From: Calcarisporiella thermophila CBS 279.70
Taxonomy: Eukaryota; Calcarisporiellomycota
NCBI RefSeq assembly: GCF_041956535.1
Contig: NW_027192193.1
Location: 243,483-270,453, forward strand
DNA: 26,971 bases
Direction: 5' to 3'
Part shown: positions 1 through 9,457 of the stretch, in pieces
Position numbering within the stretch: the first letter of the stretch is position 1
How the letters are laid out: the number at the start of each line of letters is the position of its first letter
Notes under the pieces: generated by a model
The model's input: the letters and a program-made list of their open reading frames with translations, nothing else
What the model was told of the DNA's origin: nothing
Database searches by the model: none
Made by a program: the position numbers and the translations under genes

Positions 1-341
1 CGTGTCAGATGAAGGTGGCATATCAACTTCAATTGACTTCAACATCATTTGAAGATTAATATTTTCGCTTATCTATTTCTATAGATAATAATATTAATGA
101 GAATCTCAGAGTATCTCCTGCAGATTTAAGAGAGTTTATTCGAAGCGAAGTGCGTGAAATGACAGGAAACCTAGGTCATTTAGCATCAAATCACGCAAGG
201 AGAGGAGGGGTCCAAATTACCTATTCAACAGGTAGAGGCAGAGGCAGAGGCAAAGGCAGAGGAAAGAAAATTAGTATCGAAAATAGACCGAGAAGATATC
301 AGCCAACAAGAGCAGCCAGAAAGGAAAGCAAAAATGGATAA
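1..341 (+). CDS. 3' end of an unrecognised gene with an RG-rich tail
   Basis: The frame is open from base 60 and ends with TAA at 339-341. It is cut by the window edge, so there is no visible start. A plausible last intron runs from 15 to 84 (acceptor TTTCTATAG); joining 1-14 to 85 keeps the frame and gives a tail beginning VSDEDNNINEN. The donor would be GTGGCA, which is weak. The C-terminal part is very basic: a GRGRGRGKGRGKK stretch followed by RPRRYQPTRAARK. Such RG/RGRG tails are common in RNA-binding and chromatin proteins and also in retrotransposon Gag proteins. Nothing here tells these apart, and I do not recognise the family. Confidence 0.35.
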
Positions 342-751
342 TAAAAATATATATATCGGAATTAAATAAATACCTATTATTTACTACTAATTACCTATTC
401 GTTAAATATTCATTATTAACTCTACAAAGTGCTATCAAAAGGGGAACATAAAAGAGCATATAGAATATATGTGACGATAAGAAAACGTATAGGAACATAG
501 AGGTTTTGTTCGGGTTTCATAATGCCTGATGTTTTCTAAACATTTTATTTATCCGAGTTTTTTGTAGGGTATGGCATAGAGAATTCTTGTATGGATTTTT
601 TTTACGTAATATATCTGCCGAACGATTGGAATCATATTGGGTAAAAATAGAAAGTAATGAATGGTTTCAATAATACACCGAGCTGATATATATGGACTCC
701 AAGAATACAAAGATTGATTCATAGCATTTCCAAACTTTCTATGGCTTCCAT
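342..751. other. Intergenic, AT-rich
   Basis: This stretch lies between the convergent ends of the RG-rich gene and the membrane-protein gene. I see no open frame of note, RNA gene or repeat. It probably holds the two 3' untranslated regions. Confidence 0.5.
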
Positions 752-2467
752 TTAGCCAATGATATCTCCTTTTCTCACTGGCCGTACCTGCCCACTATAC
801 CCAAGGCCCAAGTGACCGTGTACATTAATGCCATATTGCCAGAGAATCTTGTTTGGCGTATGTTCAGCGAGCAGCTGCCATTCCCGATCCTTCAAATGAG
901 CTTGCAGACAAGGCCACCCTGCCGTCACCATTCCTAAAGGCTGTCGAATAGCTTCCATGCACATATATTTCTCGCGCGATGCCAAACAGTTAAAAAGCAT
1001 AAGGAGAAAGCTTGCGAGCGCTATGGCGGCACTCACCACTAATATATGGATACCTGCAAGATCGCCAAAATAGGGTGAGGCAGACTGGACCCTTAACTTG
1101 GCGTGAAGGAGAGTTCGAGGGGCTGCTTCCGAATCCTGTACTGTACGTGTCACCTCCATCAGCTGTAACAGAGCGAGGCCGCTTAGCCACTGTTCAATCC
1201 CGGTGTCGGTGAATGCTTCGGGCGTATGATATGGGGAGCAGATTAGGCTTGCATTTCCATTTTGTTGCTGCGAAACCATCATGCCAAGATAGTCGACAAG
1301 GCGCAATACCACGACCGCCACTAAATCGGTATTCCCTTCCATATTGATGCGTGGCACCTCAGTGGGCCGACCCGTAGGTTCTATGAGCATTTCGTCGTTG
1401 GCGGTGTCAATTCCAATTTCGAGCCAACAATTCACAATGTCCGAATTGTCGGACGGAATAACCCCTGGCGGCTCGAAGAGTAAGCTCAACGAATTGTTGT
1501 TAACCGCCACAACGTAAGCCACTTCTGAGATATTATAGTGCTCCGAGTAGCCAAGGGAAAATCTTGAAGATCCTCGGTGCATGCAACGAGCCTGGGCGCG
1601 GAGGAACAGGCTTTTCTCAACTCCTATCCGTAATTTGCTCCCATATTTCCCTGTGAAATAGGATTTTTGATATGGGTCGGCAAAATTGAATGGGCTGAGG
1701 AAAGCTCCACCTTCTCCGGGGAAGTCATAGAGCCCGACATTATTGATGACTTTAGGTCCTAAAGCCAAATAATTACAGGATCTCACGACATCGGGTCCCG
1801 TGCAGTTGACTGAAGCTAGTTGCCCATTCAGCATGACTTGCCCACACCCAAAATTATACCCATACTGCATGTCAAAGACGGCTTGCCGCACAAAGCGCGG
1901 GCTTAGGCTCAAGATCTGTGCGGAGCTAACATAGTAGGTCCCATCGCTTCCCACACCTACAGTTGCAGCGGCAGCAGTCAAGATACTCAATGCCACCAGG
2001 ATCCATATCCGAGGGTTGAGCCACGGAGCATAAGCTCTTCCGCGAATCCAATCTTGCCACTCGATGATAAACCAACGCAGTCCACCAGAAGGTCCTGACA
2101 CCAGAGCAGTTAGATGGCCTTCATGGACCCCTGCGTTTCCTGCTTTATCGTCTCCATATCGTTTAGACAACATCCTGGCAGCGAGTATATGATCCCACGC
2201 ACATGACCAGAGTACTCCACTAGAGAAGGTAATGATTGCATACACCAACTGGGTGATCCACCCCAGCAACAATGTCCAGTATCCAAGGGAATCGATGAAA
2301 ATTTTTGCATTGAAAAGTAATACGACCCCCCATCCAGTGGCAATTAATCCACCTACTAGACTAAGCCAAACATTATGAGCTTTAAGTCGGATAAGAACTC
2401 CCACTTTATTCCGATAGGCAAACTGCCCATCATAGGGATTTTCCTGGGGTGGATATATTCTCATCAT
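752..2467 (-). CDS. Multipass membrane glycoprotein of unknown function
   Basis: This is an intronless frame. The ATG at 2467 (protein starts MMRIYPPQENP) is the first in-frame methionine codon, the frame being open a little further upstream only through a TTG. The product is about 571 residues. Hydrophobic segments lie near residues 33-58, 63-88 and 153-173, with a fourth near 473-495. Between the third and fourth is a domain of about 300 residues with several N-glycosylation sequons (NCTG, NISE, NNNS, NASL) and several cysteines, so it is probably outside the cell or in the lumen. A tail of about 76 residues follows the last segment. This layout (three N-terminal helices, a large outside domain, one C-terminal helix, a cytosolic tail) occurs in uncharacterised fungal membrane proteins. 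I recognise no catalytic motif. Codon use is richer in GC than the flanks, which supports a real gene. It is convergent with the gene at 1-341. Confidence 0.75.
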   Translation of the reverse strand: MMRIYPPQENPYDGQFAYRNKVGVLIRLKAHNVWLSLVGGLIATGWGVVLLFNAKIFIDSLGYWTLLLGWITQLVYAIITFSSGVLWSCAWDHILAARMLSKRYGDDKAGNAGVHEGHLTALVSGPSGGLRWFIIEWQDWIRGRAYAPWLNPRIWILVALSILTAAAATVGVGSDGTYYVSSAQILSLSPRFVRQAVFDMQYGYNFGCGQVMLNGQLASVNCTGPDVVRSCNYLALGPKVINNVGLYDFPGEGGAFLSPFNFADPYQKSYFTGKYGSKLRIGVEKSLFLRAQARCMHRGSSRFSLGYSEHYNISEVAYVVAVNNNSLSLLFEPPGVIPSDNSDIVNCWLEIGIDTANDEMLIEPTGRPTEVPRINMEGNTDLVAVVVLRLVDYLGMMVSQQQNGNASLICSPYHTPEAFTDTGIEQWLSGLALLQLMEVTRTVQDSEAAPRTLLHAKLRVQSASPYFGDLAGIHILVVSAAIALASFLLMLFNCLASREKYMCMEAIRQPLGMVTAGWPCLQAHLKDREWQLLAEHTPNKILWQYGINVHGHLGLGYSGQVRPVRKGDIIG

Positions 2468-4280
2468 ATCTCCAAAATTTATGGCGTTGATGAATTGAAG
2501 CAATAAAAAAAAACGCTATACGTTCAAGAAATGATAAAATTAAGGGTGATAATTACACGAAAAGCACCTGTGAATTATTTTATGATTATATAGAGAATCC
2601 AAAGAAACGAAACCGGTTTCTTGGTTATCTCAGGCGATATAAATACTATCCTATTTTAAAGCCTAGCTTTTAGTTCTAGCTTAAACAAGTGGCTAAAAGT
2701 CTAGAGAGCAATTTACTTTTAAAGAGTTTTGAATACTTGGTTTTAAATTAAAACTAGAAATCAAATCTCCGTCTATTTGCAACAAAATCAATGTACAAAA
2801 ATAGACTATTTTGCATTAAGATTTTAAAAACCAATTCACATGAATTAATCACACTAACATGTAGTAAATATAAGTTAATATAAGTTGTAAGTTTGCTATC
2901 GAAGAGCTATATATATATATTTTTATCCCTGTTTAGTTTTTCAGTTCGAGAGGATAAATTACACATTTTCTTTTGGAAACATTTGCATGTCACAACACGA
3001 TGATTTAAGCTTAGCTTAATTGAGGAAATTCTGTAACGAAAATCTATACATGTTAACATCTGGTTGTAATTATAACCAGGAGAAAATCCTCAAACAAGTC
3101 TTCACAATAGTTGATGCGAATGAGACTTGAGGCTGATTATATACTTGATACCACAGTTTAGCCAACTAACTCCCTTTTGTAGTTTGAAATAAAAAAGCCG
3201 TTTCACTCAATTCCTGCCTCTGTTAAAAAGCGAGTGTGGCTGACATTGACATTTATTTAAAAAGCTATCCGCATTTGCTTAGAGCATTCATTAAAACAAT
3301 ATTGTTCCGCATTATTAATCTGCAATTCGAAGCCTTGGGCTCAGCGTTTCTCCAATCCTGTCTTGCTACATTCTGCTTAACAACAGTTTAGAGATTGGCC
3401 TTCATTTCGCCATTGAACTCTTACTAATTTCGATTTCTAAACTATAGCATTTTTACTATTCAAGGTAAACTAATTTGCCAAGCCCATATCTTTTCTTACT
3501 AACTCCAGTAAAATATTTTTGAGAGATAGAGTCCACTCACATCCCCTGAAATTGGCGAGACAAACACGATTCAAGTGAATTTTCGATGGTTGAGAAATGT
3601 ACTGTGGCTGTATGGCACGGAGGCGCAACTGTGGCTAATGGCTGAAAACTATTTTGGCGCTAGTATCCGAATGGTTTGGAATCACCTCAGAAGACCGAAT
3701 GTTCGTGCATAGATTGCCAAAATAACTTATGAGGAGGAGGCATTTTTATTGCCTTAAATAATAAGGAATGCGCATTGACATCAATGACTTTTCTTGAGAA
3801 AGGTGGAGAACTTTTGTGTTGATACTGTATTGGTGGCTACTTGGATTAGCCATTTTTTCGGGTTCACACCGGGAAAACCCTATTGGAATAAGAAGACGTT
3901 CACTAAAAATAAATCAGGAAATGATTTTGTTCGCGTGTAAAGGCGGGTTCAACATTGGCTATATAATGCTTCAATTTTCGCTGGTTCCAGAGAAAATATT
4001 CGGAATATATCACATCATAAAATTATTCAGGCTAGAATTGAACAAGGAATAAGCTTAGAATTCTACATCCATTCCAACAGCTGCAATACATATTATTAAC
4101 TTTCAAGTATTAGTCTGGTATGTAGTAATATTACGCCACTAGAGCATCTGTGAAAGCAAAATTAACATCATCTTTTTTACATTCCTACACCATCAGTGTT
4201 TTGCGGTAGCACGAAGATATATATATTCCAAGATAACCTTGTTTGTCTGACATTGCCCTATATCAAAAATCGCTCCCAAA
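2468..4280. other. 1.8 kb AT-rich intergenic region
   Basis: The region separates the divergent membrane-protein gene and the Thr/Pro-rich secreted gene and must hold both promoters. An alternating AT run (4217-4226) lies about 60 bp before the ATG at 4281 and could act as its TATA element. A 78-codon plus-strand frame at 3816-4052 begins at GTG, shows no family features and is probably chance. I see no RNA gene or mobile element. Confidence 0.5.
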
Positions 4281-4898
4281 ATGAGACTTGAGAAGATATT
4301 ACTCTTGATATACGCTTTTATTGCATTGGCCGGCAAAAATCATATTTGTGCAGTGGGAGCAGCGCCCGAACCGCAAAAAACAGATGCTAGTAATCCTATG
4401 TCAAATCCTCAACAAACGGATAAGCCATCGGTTCCTGATACAACGGGAGATAGCGGTGAGCAAGTTGATATGGAACCAGGACCCGTGCCAGGAAAAGGAG
4501 ACGGTAAGGTTGAGAGCAGTGATGGTGAAAAATCGATCCCTACCCCAGTTGCTAATCCACCAAAGATAACACCTGCCGGAGATGATACTTCAACAACCAC
4601 GAATATGAATCCTGATCCCCCAACCTCAACAACCTCGTCTTCTTGGTTTCCCCCTACTACCACTCGGCCGATTCTTACTCTTACTGATGTTCTTGATAAT
4701 ACCCAAATTCTACTGAGCTACCAAGAGTATACGATCCCAACCACCATATTTATTTCAACTACAATCAATGGCGTACCCACCGTAGTCCCAAAAGCAACTT
4801 ATTCTGTTTTGCGGCGGCCATACCCTGGCACTGGTCATACTGCCAAGTCTAGTCTGTATCTTCTGATGCTATTAATTGGATGTATATCCTGGCTCTAA
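4281..4898 (+). CDS. Secreted Thr/Pro-rich protein, probably GPI-anchored
   Basis: The product has 205 residues from an ATG. A hydrophobic N-terminal segment (residues 5-18, LLLIYAFIALA) predicts a signal peptide, cleaved near the AVGAAPEP region. Residues about 30-125 are low in complexity and rich in Pro, Thr, Ser, Asp and Gly (TTSTTSSSWFPPTTT), typical of O-glycosylated cell-wall or surface proteins. A more ordered stretch follows (about 130-180). The C-terminus ends in the hydrophobic SSLYLLMLLIGCISWL after small residues (GTGHTAKSS), which fits a GPI attachment signal with the omega site near the TAKSS stretch. There is no enzyme motif. It is the first gene of a plus-strand run of secreted-protein genes. 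A mucin-like wall protein is the simplest reading; an adhesin or effector is possible. Confidence 0.7.
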   Translation: MRLEKILLLIYAFIALAGKNHICAVGAAPEPQKTDASNPMSNPQQTDKPSVPDTTGDSGEQVDMEPGPVPGKGDGKVESSDGEKSIPTPVANPPKITPAGDDTSTTTNMNPDPPTSTTSSSWFPPTTTRPILTLTDVLDNTQILLSYQEYTIPTTIFISTTINGVPTVVPKATYSVLRRPYPGTGHTAKSSLYLLMLLIGCISWL

Positions 4899-6027
4899 CA
4901 ATTACAAAATTTTGCTTGTACTTAAATATGTTTACTTTTGTATACTTCGGATGATGTAAGTAATTGGACGCCACTGTCAATGCAGTTTGTTAACATTGCG
5001 ACACTGGCGAAAGGTCCAAACTAATTATTAATGCCTTTGGATTATCAGGATTAACAATAAATAAATTGAGCTGGAATATAATATATAAGTATAACTTTTC
5101 ATACTAAAACTTTTCTATCCGGAAATTACAGAGAGAGCTATCAAATATTCTTATAATTTTCAGTTATTTAAGCACCTGGGAAACTATCGTATTTCCAATC
5201 TACCAATAATTGACATGGGGTTATGATTACATTTCGATTCCACCTTAATATTCGTCATTATGAGCATTCTCTGACTTGAAGGCATTGCTCTTTCGGCAGC
5301 TTCCCGATATCGTGAGTTAAAAATCTATCAAGATTCCTTTTCCATTAAGCTTATTTTTAGAAATGGATCCTAACTTAGAGTACCTATTTCATATTAATAT
5401 TTATTTTCAATCCTCAGAAATGGCAGCTCATTAAATCTTCACTCTTGAGAAGTAACAGTTTTTTTTATTTTACCTTCAATATTGAGGATATTTTTGAAAG
5501 TCGAGAAAATTTGGTAGAATTATTTCCATTTCTACCCTATTCTTGGGTCGACTCGCTTACTAAGATATTCGATTTCTCTTGGCTTAGACTTGCCTGGTTT
5601 CCATAAAGAAAATCGGTTATACAAAGTTCAAGAAAACTGAATGAATTTTAGTTCATCCGTTTAGATTAGTATTCTAATTAATGCAATTCCTTCAATTAAA
5701 AAACGAATCAAAAAAGGCGGCTTCACTGCCATTAACTCTTACATGGTATGACGATTGGCGAGAATACAACGGCATTTCTCTGGAGGATTCCAAGAAATCT
5801 GCAGCTCTCACACGGGTGTTAGGTAAGAGTAGGCATGTTTGCATTCCACTTAAAGGAATTTGCTCCAAAGAAATTGAGTCCGCCGCTTATCTGATTCGCC
5901 TAGGGGAACTATGGAACAGAGTTTGAGTAAAGTGTTGGCACGACGCGCCTTGATAGATCTGACTTTAATTTTAATTATAATTTTGCATTTTGTTGAAGTA
6001 CCAAATCGATGCTCTTGGTCCCAAACC
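4899..6027. other. Intergenic region with promoter-like repeated blocks
   Basis: This is AT-rich DNA upstream of the cysteine-rich gene at 6175. An 81-codon frame starting with ATG (5681-5926) has no family signature. Parts of it match DNA upstream of the other secreted-protein genes (5706-5724, 5732-5745, 5883-5899), so it may be a gene remnant or a shared upstream region rather than a gene. Confidence 0.45.
5706..5899 (+). repeat. Upstream block shared with other secreted-protein genes (copy A)
   Basis: It holds AATCAAAAAAGGCGGCTTC (5706-5724), nearly identical to 9146-9163; TTAACTCTTACATG (5732-5745), nearly identical to 6787-6801; and CCGCTTATCTGATTCGC (5883-5899), one mismatch from 6947-6963. 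Distances to the next secreted-gene ATG are similar in each copy: 469 and 455 bp for the first block, 443 and 457 for the second, 292 and 297 for the third. This looks like duplicated upstream DNA. Confidence 0.45.
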
Positions 6028-6036
6028 CTATAAATA
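6028..6036 (+). promoter_or_regulatory. TATA box of the cysteine-rich gene at 6175
   Basis: CTATAAATA lies 147 bp upstream of the ATG. The same box at a matching distance precedes the genes at 7244 and 9601. Confidence 0.6.
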
Positions 6037-6174
6037 GGCCACAAGAGCAGAAGATTTTTTTTTTTACTATATCTCTTCTATATACAAAAATTTTGAATAT
6101 TTATACAAGACTGACTTGTTTCACCAGTTTTTCCCATTCTACTAAAACTATATTCAACGCACTAGCTAACAGTC

Positions 6175-6426
6175 ATGAAGTTACAAGCTGTTTCTTTTGC
6201 CGCAATTGTAGCCTTGAGTCTTCAAGTGGTCAAAGGACAAAATATAAGAAGATGCTGTGGATACATTAATGATTGGCAACCAGCAGATACTCAAGCATGC
6301 TGTGGCATTATTCCTGGTGCTTGGTACAGTGGTGTAGACGGAAAATGCCATGGGATTGGAAACGGCGATGAACTGAGCAAATTTGCCCGCTGTTGTGTTG
6401 TCAAAGGCAACGGAACTTGCCAATAA
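6175..6426 (+). CDS. Small secreted cysteine-rich protein (8 Cys)
   Basis: The product has 83 residues and starts at an ATG. The first 21 or so residues (MKLQAVSFAAIVALSLQVVKG) form a clear signal peptide. The mature part of about 62 residues contains eight cysteines in the order CC-CC-C-CC-C, in contexts RRCCGY, QACCGI, GKCHG, ARCCVV and GTCQ at the very end. This suits up to four disulfides. There is no transmembrane segment, GPI signal or enzyme motif. Size, export and cysteine density fit fungal effectors or secreted antimicrobial miniproteins. Hydrophobins have eight cysteines but in the order C-CC-C-C-CC-C, so this is not one. A strong TATA box lies 147 bp upstream. It does not resemble the cysteine-rich genes downstream closely enough to call it a paralogue. 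Confidence 0.75.
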   Translation: MKLQAVSFAAIVALSLQVVKGQNIRRCCGYINDWQPADTQACCGIIPGAWYSGVDGKCHGIGNGDELSKFARCCVVKGNGTCQ

Positions 6427-7091
6427 TAAAACATTATTTTTGAGGATAGCGATAACAATTATATATTAAATAAAAATTATATTTATACTAATATAAATAT
6501 TGAATCCAAATGCTCCATCCGCTAACAAATAGCATGAAAATAAAATGAATATACCTTCATCATTTCTAACTGCTCCTCTCTCTTCTACCAGTATCCGGAT
6601 AATATCCAATTCAGCCGATAGATCTTATAAGAAATGGAAAGCGAGGTCAATGTCTTTCACTTTCCCATGTGGCTCTGCTAAATTTGAGTTTTATACCATC
6701 AGACAATAGTTCAGTTCATCGCTCAGGTAGCTTTCAAGTACAACGTTCGGTGGCGGCTGTTTTCTCCAATCTATGAAAACCTGATGTTAACTGCTTACAT
6801 GAGAATTCAGGAAGTCTCGAGATTTTATTTTTATCAAAGTTTATTGAAGCGAGATTCGTATCAGAAAAAAGAGTGTTTTCTAAATTCTTGCAAATTACGG
6901 CTTGGAAAAATTTCAGGCGTATTTTCATGTGTTAATGTGATCGAAGCCGCTGATCTGATTCGCTATTAATTGCTGTTAAATAATGCTTCATTTAGATGGA
7001 AAATATTTAATAGGTCTAGTCTAGTTTGAATCTCACTATTCCTGATAAGGTACTTTAATCCTGAGCCACCAGCCGATCGCCCATAAAGGAT
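6427..7091. other. Intergenic region upstream of the gene at 7244
   Basis: AT-rich. A 61-codon frame starts with ATG at 6784 and ends EAADLIRY. Its last residues echo ESAAYLIRL in the frame at 5681-5926, because the underlying DNA block is shared. I see no gene that I would defend. Confidence 0.4.
6787..6963 (+). repeat. Upstream block shared with other secreted-protein genes (copy B)
   Basis: TTAACTGCTTACATG (6787-6801) and CCGCTGATCTGATTCGC (6947-6963) match blocks at 5732-5745 and 5883-5899. Order, spacing and distance to the downstream ATG are similar. The DNA between the two blocks has diverged. Confidence 0.4.
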
Positions 7092-7100
7092 CTATAAAAT
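7092..7100 (+). promoter_or_regulatory. TATA box of the cysteine-rich gene at 7244
   Basis: CTATAAAAT lies 152 bp upstream of the ATG, in the same arrangement as at 6028 and 9458. Confidence 0.55.
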
Positions 7101-7243
7101 CCTCGAAAGCAATGAATGCGCTCTGCGGCAATCACTTATTCTCTTTTGAATAACCAGCATTTTTTTTTTCTTGCTTTAAACACTTTACGATCTTTGCTGT
7201 TTTGGCATAACACCTTAAGCAATTCTAACTTATTTATGTGCAG

Positions 7244-7573
7244 ATGATGAAGGTCTTGATATTACTGTTGACTTTGTTCTGTGGCCTCTTGGTTGAGGCA
7301 ACCACCATCAGACTATGGAATGGACCAGGTTGCAACACCGTTCTGGGAAGTGTGGTGCAAACCATCTCGGCCTGTGGCTGCCATCCAATCTCTAGCGGGA
7401 GCACTTGGTCCATCGATGTGTCCTTTACTGGGCAGACGGTGGCAGCGTATAGTGACGGCGATTGCAGACAAAGAGTCGGAGAGGTAGCGGATCACTCCTC
7501 ATGCTACAACACGCCCCTGAAGATATACAGCGTTTGCATCGACTGTGGAGAGTTTGGCAATTGCAATAATTAA
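7244..7573 (+). CDS. Small secreted cysteine-rich protein with beta-rich look (8 Cys)
   Basis: The product has 109 residues from the first ATG; the frame is open two codons further but only through GTG. The signal peptide is MMKVLILLLTLFCGLLVEA. The mature protein has eight cysteines (GPGC, SACGC, DGDC, SSC, VCIDC, GNC). It alternates hydrophobic and polar residues with several glycines, for example TIRLWNGPGC, VSFTGQTVAAYSDGDC and PLKIYSVC. The pattern of a short strand, GxxC and then xxxY/W-xxGxxC resembles small secreted fungal proteins thought to fold as beta sandwiches of the gamma-crystallin or killer-toxin-like kind. I cannot confirm a family. Codon use is richer in GC than in its cysteine-rich neighbours, so it may have a different origin. 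It shares the TATA position with the genes on either side. Confidence 0.75.
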   Translation: MMKVLILLLTLFCGLLVEATTIRLWNGPGCNTVLGSVVQTISACGCHPISSGSTWSIDVSFTGQTVAAYSDGDCRQRVGEVADHSSCYNTPLKIYSVCIDCGEFGNCNN

Positions 7574-8183
7574 GCTATCCGTTGTTCACAAGAATATTTA
7601 TTGAGAAATAAATGAGCATAACATACTAATGGTCGATAGGATTGCTTTGTATCTTAAAAAATATACATCAAATAATTATTCAATCTTACACTCTTTTTCG
7701 TTATCAATATTTCATGGAAATGCTATGTGAAAATAGTAGTAGTATAGATAAATCACAGAGGGTTTTTTTGGGAGTAGAAAGTTCAAAAGAAAATGGTCCA
7801 AAGCTAAACCTTATAGGATTTCCTGTACATGGGTGTAGTCACATTACTATACATCTTTCATAATATATTAAAGTGGCTCGGTTTTGTATATTACCTTTTA
7901 AAAATTGACCGATCTCTCCCGATCATTAGGGTATTATATGAGAAGATTTGGTAATTAGAAATCTTACACCCTGGTGTTTTCAGTAGGCTTATCAGGGAGG
8001 AGGCTTTGTCTTCATGAGTTCGTTAACAATTAATTTACCCCTGATAATGCGCCCGCAATTAATCCAAATCAAGCTAGAATAGTATAATGACCACAGAAAA
8101 TATCAATCTATTCAGCCCTAACCACAATTGATATAACCAATTAGCCAATTGTTTTCTACCTCGTATTTCCGTCAACATTTTGC
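7574..8183. other. Intergenic, AT-rich
   Basis: No supported gene. A 73-codon frame at 7642-7863 has no ATG at its start and no recognisable feature. The 3' end of the previous gene and the upstream region of the gene at 8420 lie here. Confidence 0.45.
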
Positions 8184-8192
8184 CTATAAATA
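8184..8192 (+). promoter_or_regulatory. TATA box of the cysteine-rich gene at 8420
   Basis: CTATAAATA, the same sequence as upstream of the genes at 6175 and 9601, but 236 bp before the ATG. The extra distance could be a longer leader or an intron in the 5' untranslated region. A candidate acceptor CTATTGTAG lies about 40 bp before the ATG. Confidence 0.5.
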
Positions 8193-8419
8193 ATATCTTG
8201 GTATGAGAATTGTGGGATTGGAAGTAGTGGTCAATTCAAAAGTTCTGGCCAAGGTTTGAATATGAATTTTACTACGCGGAGAGTTTAAAGCTACAAAGTC
8301 TATTACTCTCAATTGTGCTATATCCCTCCCCCAATCTCCTGGTCAAGTCATATCATCAATCTCTCTATTGTAGTAAACGGTATTAAAAGTTTTCTGAACA
8401 ACACTAAAACCTTAGTGCG

Positions 8420-8662
8420 ATGCTTCGCTATTCATTTTTGCTCATTTTAATAATTTCACTGCATAATCTGGTGAGCTCTGACCCATACTTTATACAGTGT
8501 GGGTTTGGTGGTGATTATACGGCAAGATGCTGTGGTTTCAATGGTGGAAGGATTGAGAACGATATTTGGTGCCATATTGATATCAGCAAGATGAACTCAT
8601 TCTGCGATTGTTGTCCGCCGAACGGGAATTCAAGGAGATGCTATAGCAGTGTAGATCCTTAA
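8420..8662 (+). CDS. Small secreted cysteine-rich protein, tandem paralogue 1 (8 Cys)
   Basis: The product has 80 residues from an ATG. The signal peptide (MLRYSFLLILIISLHNLVSS) is followed by a 60-residue mature part starting DPYFIQCG. Eight cysteines fall in the order C-CC-C-C-CC-C with spacings 9, 12, 10, 1 and 8; key motifs are RCCGFNGGR, IWCHI, FCDCC and RCYSS. The cysteine order is that of hydrophobins, but the single residue between the fifth and sixth cysteines and the low hydrophobicity do not fit them. It aligns over its whole mature length with the product at 9601: about 33 identical residues in 57 aligned pairs. I do not recognise the family. A role outside the cell is all that can be inferred, with effector or antimicrobial activity as hypotheses. 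Confidence 0.75.
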   Translation: MLRYSFLLILIISLHNLVSSDPYFIQCGFGGDYTARCCGFNGGRIENDIWCHIDISKMNSFCDCCPPNGNSRRCYSSVDP

Positions 8663-9457
8663 ATTTTTTGTACTTTGGATATATCCATTAACATATAATT
8701 TCAATCCTTAATGTGAATAATCATGCAAATGAAATGTCTGAGTAATAATCTCGGACAAGTAACAAGATTGGCGCAACATCAGTTGTCTATAAATCTGTAT
8801 TAAAAAAGGATTTATTTGTACATTATTTAGAGTTGTGCATCCAACAAAGTAACAAATTGTAATGATATCTTGAGATAAAAAATAAAATTAAAGCATTTTT
8901 TTACGCATAGAACTCTAGGATTCCAATTCACAAATGAAAAGTTGCTCAAAACAATGTGTGGATTTTTCGCTCTTGGTCAGCTGCAAAAATAAATTATAAA
9001 TAGTTTATTAATGATTTCTCAACCATAATCCCACTGAATTCAATCATGTTATCTCTTTGTGGCTCGGGTTAATTGAGTTTCCATTTTAATGGAAAATTAA
9101 GAACAAAAAAATGTTTCTTATGTTTGGAAAATTCCATAGCGAGCAAATCAAAAAGGCGGCTTCGAAGACTCTGGTTCAAATTCGGTAAGCTCACTCGAGT
9201 AATTGCGCCCAACAAATAACAAATGCAAGCGTGCCTATAGTGGATTTTCTCTTAATGAATCTCTTAATATTGAAGTCTTTTGGATCATCTATTTGAGCCA
9301 ATGAAATCAAAGATCCTCTCGTAGTTTTGCTTACAGAATCTAATCAGGCTTGAAGAAACTGTATGTCAGGTTTAGATTAGTCTAGCCAGATTCTGAATGA
9401 TCATTTTCCTGGTGAAGAGCCTCATCTCAGAGTCAAAAGCCAACTCTCCTCGAAATA
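8663..9457. other. Intergenic region between the tandem paralogues
   Basis: AT-rich. It contains AATCAAAAAGGCGGCTTC (9146-9163), a near copy of 5706-5724. A 45-codon two-exon frame could be drawn here (9111-9184 joined to 9241-9304, intron with GTAAGC donor), but there is no independent support for it. I see no RNA gene. Confidence 0.4.
9146..9163 (+). repeat. Upstream GGCGGCTTC block (copy C)
   Basis: AATCAAAAAGGCGGCTTC differs from 5706-5724 only by one A in the A-run. It is 455 bp upstream of the ATG at 9601, against 469 bp for the other copy. Confidence 0.45.

Noticed and set aside
3119-3131. Possible remnant copy of the start of the gene at 4281 (AATGAGACTTGAG shared)
   Set aside because: Only 13 bp match and neither flank continues the similarity beyond a few bases; likely chance.
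5681-5926. 81-codon frame with ATG as a gene
   Set aside because: No signal peptide or motif. Its DNA overlaps blocks repeated upstream of other genes; treated as duplicated upstream sequence or remnant instead.
7313-7495. Minus-strand 60-codon frame over the secreted gene at 7244
   Set aside because: Antisense shadow of a GC-richer coding region; no features of its own.
8420-8662. Hydrophobin, because of eight cysteines in the order C-CC-C-C-CC-C
   Set aside because: Only one residue separates C5 from C6 (hydrophobins have about 5-9), the C3-C4 loop is too short and the mature protein is polar.
9111-9304. Two-exon 45-residue frame around the GGCGGCTTC block (intron 9185-9240)
   Set aside because: The splice signals fit, but there is no homology, no signal peptide and only a short product; not enough for a gene call.
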